DNA of 64,000 nucleotides from Isoetes taiwanensis (lineage: Eukaryota > Streptophyta > Lycopodiopsida > Isoetales > Isoetaceae), in contig JAJEKV010000004.1 in NCBI GenBank assembly GCA_021234155.1, positions 21,990,141 to 22,054,140 on the forward strand. The letters run 5' to 3'. How positions within the stretch are numbered: position 1 is the first letter of the stretch; every line of letters begins with the position of its first letter. This document shows positions 29,814 to 41,725 of this stretch, piece by piece. Below the pieces are notes generated by a model. It searched no databases, was not told where the DNA came from, and saw nothing but the letters and a program-made list of their open reading frames with translations. The position numbers were made by a program, and so were the translations under genes.

Positions 29814-31801
29814 CCAGTGTTTTTGAACAATGTTGTCAGCCGGGCTAATGAGGGGAAATTACTGGGCACGTAGCAAACCTTCCAATTGTATACCTTTTTA
29901 AGCTTGATTTGCAAAGGCTTATGATGTTGTCACCGGGAATTCATGCACCATGTATATGCTAAGATCGGATTTGGGGAACAATTCAAGGCCTTGCGAGCGG
30001 AGTCAAGATATCTCTCGCTTCGAAGCGATCAAGTTATGTTCCATGGAGAGCCGATGCCTTTTCACTCTGGCCGTGTGGTATTCACGTGGATGCCCTCTTT
30101 AGCACCATTGCTTTTCAAGCAATTGTTGCAGGCTTTGTCGCAGCTTATCTGCACCATTGCAACCACAGAGGGACTTCTCCATGGTCTTGCAATGGAGAAC
30201 GCACACAAGAGGTTTGCAATCAATATGTGTACTTACACGCCTTCCTTCCAGTCGCTAATGATGAGAATCTTGCTGCTGCCAAAATGCTCTTAAACACTTT
30301 TTCACTGGCTTCTAGTGTTCTTGTGGGGTGGCAGAAGTGTACAGCTTTGTGGACATTGGATAATCCGGCTCCAAAGATGTGTTCATGATTATCCATGGAA
30401 ATTACTTGAGCATGGACAAGCCATCAGCATCCATATTACTATGGGAGCTGCATTGGAGGAGATCATTAGGGGTTTGGAGAAGCACTTGTTCTGGTGGTCC
30501 ACCGTTAAGTTGTCTCTTGCAGGTCGCATTACAGTGGCCAAGTCAGTCCTTAGTAGTACCCATGTTTATATGGCATCCTTACTGTTAGCCCCACAGATCA
30601 AAGTGCGTAAGCTCATTGCAATAGTTCGGAACTTTATTTTGGCGGGTAATTGAGGCAGCCTTTTCCAAGTGCTTCTCCATTTTTTGCGGGCTTGTTGACA
30701 AAGATGGGAGGCGGTCAGACATCTTTTCTGGCCATGCCCCTCTATCCACACCCTATTGTAGACTCCATGGTGGTGGGCACCACTGCCTCCAGACCCCACA
30801 ACACCTCCATTGGCACCATCAATTCATCCCCTTACATAGAGATGATGGGTTCTTGCAGGTGTTGTCTCTATTCAAGCATGGTATGAGGCGGGTCGCCTAC
30901 TGTCTTGGCCTGAATTTCAGGCAAAATTCCTGCTCTCTCGTTGGGATGTATCTCTATGGGAGAAGGTCGCTAAAAATTTGTCTCTTTATAGTGCAAGTTG
31001 GTGTTGCTGAAAGGGTGCCATGGGACTGTCATGAAAATATCCACAAAGGCAAGCACTTTGTCAGATCAGTATATCGTCTTCTTTTAGCACCACAGCCCCT
31101 CCAGTTGCCAGATGGGTGGCACCTACAGGCTCCACAGCCCACTTTATGTCGTACATGGCGATGGCTTTGGGATAGGTTGCTCCACCCTAAAGTCTCTCAC
31201 TGTGGTGGCGTGTTATCCACGTGTGCTCAAGGGTTAATGTCTTCGACATCGCTATGGTCCTCGTGATATCCGGCAGATGATGCCTCTCTCTTTCTGGACG
31301 TTGAGACTTTGAGCATTGTCTCTTTGATTGTCCTGAGGTTCAACCAGCGTGGGTCCGGCTACAAGATTTGTTTAACAGTACATTGGACTGCCGATGCATC
31401 CTCTTGGTGTCCTATCCCAATGCATGGCCTCCAGCTAAACAAAGGGCATTCCATCTTGGTTCCGGTTGGATGGCTCCTATAGTCGATACGGGAGCATTGC
31501 AGACACCACATGTTTCAGGGCATTACTTCATCTGTACACGGTGTTATTACGGTGGCCCAGAAAAAGATATTGACAGCCTACGATTGTTCCTTCCTTGAAT
31601 CAGAAATGATGGAACGCATCTGGATTCAGTATCTTCGAATTGATTCTTATCGTTAGTCTCCTATTTTGGAGTAAGTACATTGTGCTCCAGGCTCTACTCC
31701 TATGGCATCCTTTTGTGCTTACACAGTTAGATCAGACATGTAAATTTTGTATTTTTTTCTCGATTAATAAACTTTTTGGCTTTCGTCCTTCAAAAAAAAA
31801 A
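29814..31801 (+). mobile_element. LINE family B, copy 1 (5'-truncated)
   Basis: 5'-truncated LINE with poly(A) tail. It aligns with 50130-51480: LNNVxxxxxEGxxxWAR, an FAKAYD-like block near 29905, a GEP...F block near 30045, SLAPLLF near 30090 (RT GxxQGxPLxPxLF block, damaged), GWQKCTALW near 30330, and EKHLFWWSTVKLSLAGR with HVYMASLLLAPQ (30478-30597). Near 31150 TWRWLWDRLLHPKVSH and near 31310 EHCLFDCPEVQPAWV mark a zf-RVT domain. It ends with an attaataaact motif and an A11 tract at 31790-31801. The YADD box is lost in this copy. Confidence 0.8.
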
Positions 31802-31817
31802 AGTGAGATCATAGAAA

Positions 31818-32174
31818 AAGAGCAAATGCATCTGAACAGAACGCAAAATTATGATGGACTCAAGTAGAAGTCCAATATAAATTCTAAATAAAGAATATAT
31901 TAGACATTAGCATGAACTTTTTGTCAAACATATGAATTGCAGCTGACATTCAAAACAGATGTTACGCCCAAATTTGCAGATCATTTTGTAGAAGTTAAAC
32001 ATGTATGTTTGAGATATGGGGTAATGTAATATTTCTGACATGGATTTGCCATTGAAATAAAGGTCGCATTTTCCCTAGTTCTAAGGCTAAGATGCACCTT
32101 GGTATTTCTTCGACTAGGGGACGCTAGTGCTGGATGATATATTTTATGCTCGGGGCATTGATAAATATATCTAT
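31818..32174 (+). repeat. dispersed repeat B, copy 1
   Basis: About 355 bp that is highly similar to 39611-39962: gcaaatgcatctg, gatggactcaag, cagatgttacgcccaaattt, gaagtta..catgtatgtttgagatatggg, ggatttgccattgaaataaa and ctaggggacgctagtgctgg. It begins just after the LINE poly(A), so the LINE may have inserted into or beside this repeat. Confidence 0.85.
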
Positions 32175-33555
32175 GGGTATGCCATGATAGAGTAGCTATA
32201 AAACCAGAAAGCAATCTAAACATCACGACAAGCTTCTAATTGCATTGGTTGTGGAAGATCGCTAATAGGCTAGATATGCTATCCTAATTGTTGATTTTTC
32301 ATTTCTCCTTTTACCAGCCATACATGACATTGGGGCAATCCTTAGTGTCTGGGCACCTTGTTTTTTCAGTACACTATCAAATTCCCACCTTGATGACCAG
32401 GTTATGAGAGCTTTTAAGCGCCACCATAGCCATAGCTTAGTTTTCTAGGCAAATTGCCACCGCCATAGCTATAGCCATGCTATTCGTAATCATAGTGCAG
32501 GGCACATGATTAAGGCAAAAACCTTGATTAATTACGCCTTAGTCCCACAAAGACGTAACCATGGTAGACTAAGGAGAAGACTTTGACTAAAAGAAACCGT
32601 AAATAAAAACTCTCCACCTGGCCGCAAGAAAAATTCATGGGCTTGGGCTGCTCCTTCAAGCTTCAGCATCGGAAGTAGATATAAACATGTGGCCATCCTG
32701 AATTGGGCATCCTGCTGCGAAAAGCTGGCAAATCAGCTGCAATGCAAGCAGAATAAATTTCTTATCTAAATGTTGTGTATCATTCTCTGCCCAACCTGTA
32801 CTTGTGGTTCCATGCCCAACCTGTGCATGTGGTTCCATGCTCAAATTTCCCCTAATCAAATTTCTGGCAAAGATTCTAAATATAATTACTTGATGGTAGG
32901 CCAAACCATTAGTCGTCGGGACATTCCTTATGACCACAGAAAATAGATCTTGAGCTTGGACTCTGTCTATTATTGGAGCCGGATAGCATTTAGATGCTTC
33001 TTATGTTGCAGTGGCCACTCTGGGGCATGATGAAATCATTACAGCTATATTCACTATAGCTACAAACCGACCGGGCAAAGATTTCTACTTTTAGTGAATC
33101 CAAGGATTTGCTTAACATTTGGCGGCAAATATGGTCTCCGCTAACATTTTATGCAAATATGGTCTATGCACAATTAATAAAGTAGGAGATCATCGATGCA
33201 GCTTCTCCAAATTTTACCGCTGCACTCCATCCGGCCTAAGAAAAGGCACATACTCGTTGCCTCAATCCACACAGATGCACACTGTCTCCGTATTGAGATA
33301 GGGAGATGGACAAGGGGGGTTCACAGTTTTGGGCGTATAACCCATCTGCATGCACGGGAAGGGGGTTTTTTGGACCCATTTTCGTACATATACAGTCGGC
33401 AGGGGATCCTTTTTCTGGTATTTTTTGCACTATCCTAGGTAATTTTTATTCGAAAGGGGTCAAAATTTGCTTTTAAAAATCCGTATACAGGGGGGTTTTT
33501 TGCCACCCCATGCACGCAGATGGAATATCCCCCTTATACATGAGTGAATCCCCCT
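32175..33555. other. intergenic, short tandem repeats
   Basis: No gene recognised. A 25-bp tandem duplication lies at 32789-32813 and 32814-32838 (gcccaacctgt..tgtggttccat). Around 32425-32490 the word ccatagc recurs. A minus-strand 93-codon ORF at 32937-32656 has no recognised domain. Confidence 0.5.
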
Positions 33556-33559
33556 TGGA

Positions 33560-33810
33560 GATGGATTGGGGAACCATGGCAGGACAGGCTCCATATATGC
33601 TATCAGATGGGGAGCGTTGAAGATGAAGGCCATATCTTATAGAGATGTCCAGTGTATAATCAAATATGGGCACCCTATGCTGAGTTGATCAGGCCTGAAA
33701 AACCGATATACGTGATACTGAGCGCGGCTTCAATCCAGATACTGGGATTATACCTCCAGAAGGTCGTGGATCTCTGGGACCAACTATGTCCCAGGACACT
33801 CGGATGACTT
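33560..33810 (+). mobile_element. LINE C-terminal fragment
   Basis: A plus frame reads VEDEGHIL, then RCPVYNQIWAPYAELI, the Cys/His end typical of LINE ORF2 proteins, followed by LQKVVDLWDQLCPRTLG and a stop at about 33808. Only this terminal piece is present; the main family C element begins about 80 bp further on. Confidence 0.6.
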
Positions 33811-34895
33811 GAATCTGTCTTATTTCATTTGGATACTTGTATAGTTTATAGCATTCTTATTGTTGCCACGATTTTTCCTTCGAAAACCTTTTGGGGCGGG
33901 GGTTTTTTAACTCGGGCAGTAATAAGTCTCAATTTTGGGTCCCCAGAGGCATATTGGTCTCCGTGGACGATAAAAGCCTATTCTATTCTATTCTTATTTT
34001 GAGCCTATCGACAATTCCAACTCTGCATCTGGCTGTCAAATCAAATCTAACAGGTTTTACTTTGTCAAGACATATTTGGAATAAGAAGAAAATAGGTGTT
34101 GGCAGAGGATTTGGCGGAATTGCAATCTATAGTAAGTTAGCATGGGCAGAAAAAGTGCAGATACTAAAATATGATGCCACCAAACAGTACATCTGGATAA
34201 GGGTTAGTTCAGGTAGAAGAGACTTAATCCTAGTTTTGCTATTTTGCGCCACCTAATGCATCCATCTATAATAGTCGAGTTAGATGTTGGTGATCCCTTT
34301 CAAAAATTTTATGTACACAGACGCCCCGCACTACCAATCACAAGGGGAGGTACTAGTTTTAGGGATTTTAACTCAAGAACAAAGTTGCAAAAAAGTCGAG
34401 GTATTTGAGGATCTATCGATATGCAACTTAATGAAATAGATGATCCATCGTTTCATAGATGCTCTGATGACAAGATGTCTAATCACATGGGTGAGCTCTT
34501 TCTTCAGCTTTTGTACCTGCGGAAGCCACCCGAGAATTTTGAATGGCTTAGTAAATTCCCGCACTCGGGAAACATACCCAGATAAATCACGCAGGGGCTA
34601 AGCACTGGCCGATTACATGCTTGCAAATAATTTGGAGCTGGTTCAAGACAGTAGTATTGGTGACAAACTACCCGAATCGGATCACTTGCCTATGTTTTAG
34701 CGCTTTAGAACTTGCATGAAATTTGATCTCCAAAGAGCCCTTATTCTGCCCCAAGTTGAAGATTGATTATAAACTGCACAAATTATATCAAACACATATA
34801 GAAACGATGCTCGCAAATGCCATTTGGTCAGGCAAGCATAAGACAGATGCAACGCTCTTTGCTAACATGATATTGGAGGCTGCAGGAAACATTTT

Positions 34896-35354
34896 TTGAT
34901 ACACCAAAAAGCATACAAAAGGCAGGCCTGGGATCTTGAATGTAAGGAAGCAAGAGCAAGGCTACCAAAGAGCTGCATTGTGAAACCCAGATGGTACAAG
35001 CACTTACTGAGGTCAAAGAAGCGCTCGTATTACAGGCAGCAGCAAATTGAACTGTCTGAGAAGTATATAAAAGCTCCAAAGACTTTTGGGGGCATGCTTC
35101 AAAATAAGGCTCAATACCATGAGCTAAATATAGAGGCCTTGTCTAAACTTGTTTGTGATATTTATGAAAAGGAAGATGCAGAGAACATGCAAATAACCTT
35201 CACAGATGTGCACCTTTTCACCGAGTCGGAGGTACATGAAACTATAGCAGAAATGCAGAATGGTAAGGCATGTGATCTTGATGGGCATATGCGTAGAGTT
35301 ATTCAAATGGGGCAGACCCAAGACTTTAACTGCTATAACAAGTTTGCTGAATAA
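34896..35354 (+). pseudogene. family C ORF2, linker and RT entry
   Basis: 152-codon open segment between endonuclease and RT. It is Lys/Arg-rich (KAYKRQAWDLECKEARARLP), contains KPRWYKHLLRSKKRSYYR and ends with HETIAEMQNGKACDLDGH, the pre-RT motif that precedes the fingers domain of LINE RTs. Open because it is a long surviving piece of ORF2, not an independent gene. Confidence 0.75.
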
Positions 35355-35850
35355 TTGTGTACAGAAAGGGTTGCCAAACAGTTGGAAGATGAACCGAGTT
35401 CATCCCATTCATAAAATGGGTGATCGAAAGGATGCTTATAACTATAGGACCATCTTAATTTGGAGTACTTTTTCAAAAATCTTGGGCAGCCTGTTGGAGA
35501 ACAAGCTTAGCACATGGGCTGAGAGCAACGCAGTAAATGCTCACATTCTCAAGCGAGATTTCGAAGAGACCATAACACTCTAGATCATGCTCTTATGCTC
35601 CGGGTGCTCATAGAAAAGGCCAAGGCTCCTAACTGTGCTTTATATGCTGCTTTCATAGATTTCTCCAAGGCATTCTAAGACCGCTCCGGAGGAAGGGATT
35701 GGGAGAAAGAATGGAGAATCTTGGTGTCCCCGCAGAATCGGCGCGGTTTCGCAGCCTATATGTAAGAGGTCCTCATTAATTTATCGGGGAAGTAAAATGA
35801 CACGGCCGAAGCACCATTGACGCGGGCGCCAAGGGTGCCCCCTATCGCCC

Positions 35851-36138
35851 ATGTTATTTGGTATTTTTGTAGACGAACTAGATGAATGGCTCAAATCACG
35901 CTCATTGTCAGGCACAAAACTGGGCACATACATAGTTCAGTTACTTTTATATGCTGATGATGTAGTTCTATTGGCAAGTAAAAAGGATGTACTCCAGCGC
36001 CACTTGGACAACCTGGGATCCTTTTGTGAGAGAAAGCACATGACAGTGAATACCTCTAAGTCGAAGATTATGATTTTTGGAGCTAGAGACACCGACATTT
36101 ACATGCCAGGGGCAAGAGCTAGAAACAGTAGAAATTAA
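35851..36138 (+). pseudogene. family C ORF2, RT palm with YADD
   Basis: 95-codon segment LFGIFVDELDEWLKS... followed by LLLYADDVVLLASKKD and VNTSKSKIMIFG. It holds the catalytic YADD and the downstream thumb-side motif. The upstream GxxQG block (about 35828-35850) and the first catalytic Asp block (about 35655) are in other frames with stops. Confidence 0.8.
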
Positions 36139-37352
36139 ATACCTTGGCCTTGTTTTTTCTTCCAAATATAGCTGGAAGGAATGCATCAACAGTAGAGCAA
36201 CTGGCGGAAAAGCGGCCTTGTACATCATGCTTTCCAGGTGTTCCAAAACAGCCTTTTACATGATTGGAGCCTTAAGAGAATTTTATTTAAGTCTTTGGTG
36301 CAGACAGTAGCCCTGTATAGCACGCCCGTATGGGGTCCAAACGTATCTCAGAAGCTTTGGAACCAAATCGAGCAAGTTCAAAAAGTGTTCATCCGCGATG
36401 AATTGGGTATCAAATATCAGACTCCATATGCTATCATGCTCACGAGACCAGCCCATTTTGTTTCGCTGGAGCCGGAGGCCTTATACCAGACACCGTTAAC
36501 TTTGTAAACAGAGTCATGGAGCAGCCACAAGACAGGCTATCACATCTTGTGCTACTACACTCAGGCCAAGAAGGCTGGTACAGGGATGTGTTGAATTGGG
36601 CAAGAAAATGGGGATTGACGATGGAAAATTGGCCAGATAACAAAGAGGATGCTCGCTCCCTCTTGGAACAATTAGCAATTGACCGCCTTTGGGCCTCTCA
36701 AGGCAGCAAGATGCAACATTATGTGCAACACGTCAATCCAGCCTGATCATAAGAGCCAAGGGTACCTCAATGCGAATATCCCTAGGTACTTGAAGAAGCT
36801 AATGGCAAGATATAGGACCAGCTCACACAAGCTTGAGGTAGAGACTGGCAGATGGTATAAGATACCAGCCACGGAGAGAATTTGCAGACTCTGTGATATG
36901 CAATGCATAGAAGACGAGAACGACGATTTATTCGCATGCCCCGTGATATGTGGATGTTCTGAAAAGTTCAACATTCGGCACATGATTTTTGTTCCTTATT
37001 TTATGCGCAACCGCATCATCATACCTAGACATAGGATTATACATAAAGGCGTGTGGATGCCCACCATTCTTTTTTCTCTTGAAACTCAGAAATTTTTTGT
37101 ATACAGCTCCATGGCCTCTTCAAGGCCCCAAGAGAGCAAGTTAATTTAATAATAATAATAATAATATAATAAGCTAATAAGCCCGGCAAATGCGTAGATG
37201 ATAGACCCGAAAGTATTGATTTCTACAAAAATAGCTTTGTGGAGCCAAACAATACAAATAATAAACAAGAAAATTATAGCACAAATTGTTACAATAATGC
37301 CTCTTGTAAGATTGCTTTTTCTAATGGCTAACAAACACATGCTTCTTGGTAG

Positions 37353-37700
37353 ATGAGGAAAGCCTATACAGTTTTAGATTTGCAAATGCTAGTTATTTTG
37401 CTTTTTTTAAGGCACAACTCCTTCATCTTCCTTTATTCTTGTCATCCCAATAGTGGCTTCTGTGGCATCTTGTCTTGTATAATCTATTTGTTTCTTCTTA
37501 TTTATGTAAAAATCTACAAGGACAAAGAAGAGAAAGATGAACACTTACTTTTCGGAGGCCCCTAAAAAGATATTTCTCAAAGGAACTCAACCAAATCATT
37601 AATGTTGATGAAGAGCTTGGAGCTGGGGCTTTTGGCACGTCTACAAGGGACTTCTGTTAATTGAATTCATGTAGCTGTGAAGACCCTGAATGATTTGCAC
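37353..37700 (+). pseudogene. receptor-like protein kinase fragment
   Basis: A plus frame encodes a hydrophobic segment (ILSCIIYLFLLIYVKIYK, a likely single membrane span) followed by an acidic/basic juxtamembrane piece (KDKEEKDEHLLFGGP). In the adjacent frame a Gly-rich ATP loop follows, ELGAGAFGT at about 37613-37639, then a frameshift and VAVKTLND at 37671-37694, the Lys that contacts ATP in protein kinases. The order is that of plant receptor-like kinases. The extracellular domain and the rest of the kinase are not found, and a frameshift and a stop interrupt it. The LINE C tail ends ~180 bp upstream. Confidence 0.65.
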
Positions 37701-39284
37701 TGAAAGCAAATGACTTCTATACAGAGTTGTCCGTATTAAGCACTACCTCCTGGTGCCCTACTTATTCCTGTCCCAAATCGGACTCCAAAAGTTGTGGCAT
37801 GGGTAGTTCTAAACGATCTGCAGATTTCAAATCTAAAGCCTTGTGCAGATTATTGTGGCAACGAGGGGGCCAACTTTAAGCCTCAAGTCCCAGAGCACGA
37901 AGGACATGACAACAACAATCCATGCCCTATCTTGGCTTCCGGAAATATAGTTCGAAATATGATGGTGCCAAATATGTGGCTTTTTTGTTTTGACAATGGT
38001 CCCATGCCCCAATAAAAACTCCTATTTTTGAATAAAAAAACCTTTTTTCTCAACCAAAATTTTGTTAAAACCAATTGCCAATGTAATGAACTAGCTTATG
38101 GTATATGGACCTAGGTTTCTTGGGCTATTGTGTATCGCACGTATGAAGAATTATGGTTTAGGTGTAGCGGTGCAAAAGTCTTGAGTGCCCGTGATTGAAA
38201 TGAATTGACTCTTGTGGAGCGGAGCTTTCATGGAAGAGAAAGCACATGGCTTGCCAAATCTGAGTGTTATCCATCTACATCAACTTCATTTGCTTGCAGG
38301 TTCCTTGTGTTTCCAGCTTGTGGTGCAATCTTTGGCCCTTGCTCAATTCCCGTTGACTCCTTCCTCGTCTGACTCGGTTTATATGGCCTTGGCTTTGCTT
38401 TTTTTTTTTTTTTTTTTTTTTGGCTCTTTAACTTGGAGCTTTTGCTCTTGATTTTTGCTTTTCTTCGTTCTTGGAGTTGCTGGTGGTTGTTGGTGCATGA
38501 TGCCTATGCACTTGTCTAGTTTATACTTGTTGTTGCATTGTCTTGTTGTTGAATTCTATATTGATGCAGATAAGTTCCCATCTAGCACACCAGAGACTAG
38601 TGCATCTCTTAGTGTTTCTCATCAGGAGGTGTTGTAGAGTGAGGAGATTGATAGGCCTTCGGCTGTTTCTCCTTCACCTTTGCCTCTTTTCTTGAGCATG
38701 TTCATCCTTTGAACATGAATCCAAACTTATCTTTTCAAATCACTAGTGAGCATAATATTAGTATTTCGAATGCTGGTGATTTTTGAAATGTAAATGGATT
38801 ATATGTTTGGCTCTCTGCTTTTGTGTCATAGCAAGGTGTTAGGAGTATTAATTCGTGATTTGGATCACTATTATGGATCACCCTAATATAGGATTGTCCA
38901 CTAGCCAAGCAATCAAGGTGGCTTTGAGCAGGTTTAGGGCCAACGAATATATGAACGCTGTGGAGGAATGTATGAATGGCCACTTACTTTGAGTGCTCCC
39001 TTGTTTGTGTTTAATTTGTGATGTTTTAGATTTTGGTGGACGGCCAAGAGGGCAAATATTGCATTGAGAATTATATTGTAGAGATGGTGTCAAGGTGATA
39101 GTGGCACCATCTTCCTTATTTTTTGTTTTATTATGTTGTTTATTTGTGTTCGTGAGGTTATGACGCCAATCAACATGATTGTGATGATGTAAAAACCTTC
39201 AATTTTGATAAATTTATGTGAATTGCATTATTTTGATAAGTCTTGTTTACGTGATATTTGGTGTGACGCCTAATTCGAAAGCAA
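37701..39284. other. intergenic, with a long T tract
   Basis: No gene recognised. T23 tract at 38399-38421. Several Leu/Phe-rich or short ORFs are present, for example 38212-38451, which includes the T tract, but no domain is seen. No further kinase motifs were found downstream of the fragment. Confidence 0.5.
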
Positions 39285-39962
39285 TAGCGCGGGACCCCGA
39301 GGTAAGTGGTACCAAGCGGTTTGATCCAGATTTGATTCCTTGGGTCAGCTAATGTAACTTTATGGAATGTCTCAAAGTTTAGAGCTAATGTAACTATGAA
39401 TAGAAGCAAGATTATCTTTGTTTTATGGAATTTCAAAATGTCTGGTTCATTGATTTGTTAAAAGCAAAGTTCTTTGTGCATTGCTACTTAAATGAACAAT
39501 TTGATAAACAATAATCTTTTTACCCGCTTCATTGATCAAACTTTTCCACATTATGAAAAAAAAAAAAAAAAAGCAATTTTAATCTCCACAATGGGCAACC
39601 ATGTGAGCAAATGCATCTGGAACGTAAGGCAAAGATATGATGGACTCAAGCAAAAGTCCGATATAAACTCTAAATAAAGAATATGCTAGATGTTCATGGA
39701 CTTTTGTCAAATATATGAACTGTAGTTGACATTTCAAAAAACAGATGTTACGCCCAAATTTGTAAAAACCATTTTGTAGAAGTTAACATGCATGTTTGAG
39801 ATATGGGATGGCATGATATTTTTGGCATGGATTTGCCATTGAAATAAAGGTCACATTTTCTCTAGTTCTACAGCTAAGTTGCACCTTGACATTTCTTGGG
39901 CTAGGGGACGCTAGTGCTGGATGACATATTTTATGCTGGGGGTATTGATAAATATATCTAAG
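39285..39962 (+). repeat. composite dispersed repeat C-D-B
   Basis: About 680 bp joining, in order, sequence like 21961-22196 (C, to ~39514), 27890-27985 (D, 39520-39606, with an A17 run at 39557-39573) and 31818-32174 (B, 39611-39962). Here the three pieces are contiguous, so this is probably the most complete local copy of one repeat whose fragments lie elsewhere. No coding domain is seen. Confidence 0.8.
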
Positions 39963-40179
39963 GCATTAGTATTGGATAACATTAGTATTAACTCTCATGG
40001 CCCGTCAATGATCTCCGGATCCGGTAATGTACCGATAAAAGGTTTATGTGCTCGGCAGACGCATTGAATTGTACCCTAAAATATCATTGTACAATTTGCC
40101 AACAAGCTTATACACGCCAAGGATTTTCCTCAAGGCCATTTTTTTTTTTTTGGGGGAGGATTTAATCCCGAAAGAATCT

Positions 40180-40505
40180 ATTTGTCGTTCTCTTTTCTCG
40201 GGTCCTATAGGCCAATTGGTCTCTATGGACGATAAAAAAACACGCTCGTTTTATTCTAATCTTAAGCAAAGTTTTGGTTATATCTACGAGCTAGAAGAAA
40301 CTACGCATTAGTTAAATAGTAAACCTTAGTATGAATGTGAAAATAGAATTGAATGGGTCTTTATCCTCCACAAAGGCCAATAGGTCTATGGGACCAAACA
40401 AAGAGTACAACAAACTTTTACTATCCAGATTAAAAACCTTGTCATTCTGTCTAGGACGATAAAAATACATTCTCGCTTTTATTCTAATCTTAAGCAACGC
40501 TTAGT
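40180..40505. repeat. repeat G, direct and inverted copies
   Basis: A ~60-bp word (ggtcctataggccaattggt...tggacgataaaa...ttattctaatcttaagcaa) at 40200-40270 recurs in part directly at 40450-40500 (gacgataaaaatacattctcg, attctaatcttaagcaa) and inverted at 40345-40410 (cctccacaaaggccaatagg). A related copy is at 33935-34000 (gcatattggtctccgtggacg). This could be a fold-back element. Confidence 0.65.
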
Positions 40506-41720
40506 TTTATCGCCCAAAAAATAAAACAATGTGCTTTGGAGGGGTAAGGGTATTATAGAGGAATGCCTTAAGATTCATTGATAAAGATAAAAAATCATGT
40601 GCAAGAAATCATGAACTTGATTTGATGTTGCCTTTGTCATATGATACTTTTTGCTGAAATGATATTATAGTGAGGCATTGATAGACTTTAGCGCACTACA
40701 AAAAATTTGTGTTGCAATATGAAGTTGTTTCTTTATGTAATGTGGGAGCAAAGTTGGTTGTTTGAAACATTATATTACTCTAAATCATCGTTGTATTCCC
40801 CACAATATTGCCCTTCTTAACTTATTTATTGTCCTCAATTTATATTACCTCACTTAAAATATGTGTTCATTGCAATGGACATGTCAACTTTGTTATTTGG
40901 GAAGGATTTATCGTGAATATTGCTATGATGCTAATAAAAATAGGAAGACTTAATATATTTTAGTGTTTTCAACATATCTTAATCATGGTCTCAGATCCCA
41001 TGTAGAAGAGTGCATTGAGAACACAGTTGGAATGCCTTTACTTCCATGACCTCTATCATGGTACTCAAATGCTTTTAGATCAATCTTTACAAGGAAGGAA
41101 GGAAGTATATAGAGCTATTGTTATGATCTACATTGAGGGGAAGCTGATTGAGTTGCATTGCATAATTTTACGCCTTTGAGACGCCCATCTTCTCTAAACT
41201 TGGCCTATCCGACAAATAGACAACACTTTTCACGCCATTTTCGAGAATGTTCTATAAAGGTTGTGGCTGTAGTTTTGAAAGAAATGTGGTTTTTTTCTAA
41301 GATATTATTTAGCCAAATAGTCTCAATTTGCATGGTGTTTGAATTCTATCTTGTACTCAAAGTATCATTTGTTATTAATATATTAGGCACCCAAATTTTT
41401 ATGCTAATAGTTTGCTTACAATGCGCACTCTATGAGATTATGTGAAGGAGAGACATCTGATTAGTATGTACTGATTTAGCTACCAAATTTGTATTATCAT
41501 AGCATTCTGAGGCATGGCCCATAAAGAACATGATGATTACAAATGTATTGCCAAATTTAAAAGGCAGCCAGGAGCAAAATGGAAGGGGGGAAGACCTTGT
41601 TTAGTTGTGCTTGAAAGAAATTAGCATATTTTCATTTTCGATAAAGGTTCTTGAGAGTGGAGCAAGTTCTTCAACCATATAACATTGTTGAAGAACTATA
41701 TGGTTGAAGATGGTCCATCC
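40506..41720. other. intergenic, ends in an inverted repeat
   Basis: No gene recognised. A perfect 14-bp inverted repeat lies at its end: tcttcaaccatata (41668-41681) and tatatggttgaaga (41697-41710), loop 15 nt, directly upstream of the LINE B start. Confidence 0.55.
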
Positions 41721-41725
41721 CTCAT

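Larger units (their letters stand above)
33880..37171 (+). mobile_element. LINE family C, endonuclease to zinc finger, (TAA)n tail
   Basis: Non-LTR retrotransposon with endonuclease, RT and C-terminal zinc finger in order, all broken. Endonuclease: GVGRGFGGIAIYSKLAWAEK near 34105, DFNSRT near 34364 and SDHLP at 34677-34691. RT: NGKACDLDGH near 35265, FIDFSKAF then a stop near 35655, and an intact YADD at 35949-35960 in the 35851-36138 ORF. C-terminus: a CRLC...C Cys cluster with EDENDDLFACP at 36885-36945. A (TAA)n run (37145-37171) follows, which is a common LINE tail. The 5' end near 33880 is approximate. Several stops and frameshifts make it inactive. Confidence 0.85.

Noticed and set aside
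37146-37340. Hydrophobic minus-strand ORF ending in poly-Tyr
   Set aside because: The Tyr run is the (TAA)n LINE tail read in reverse; no independent support.
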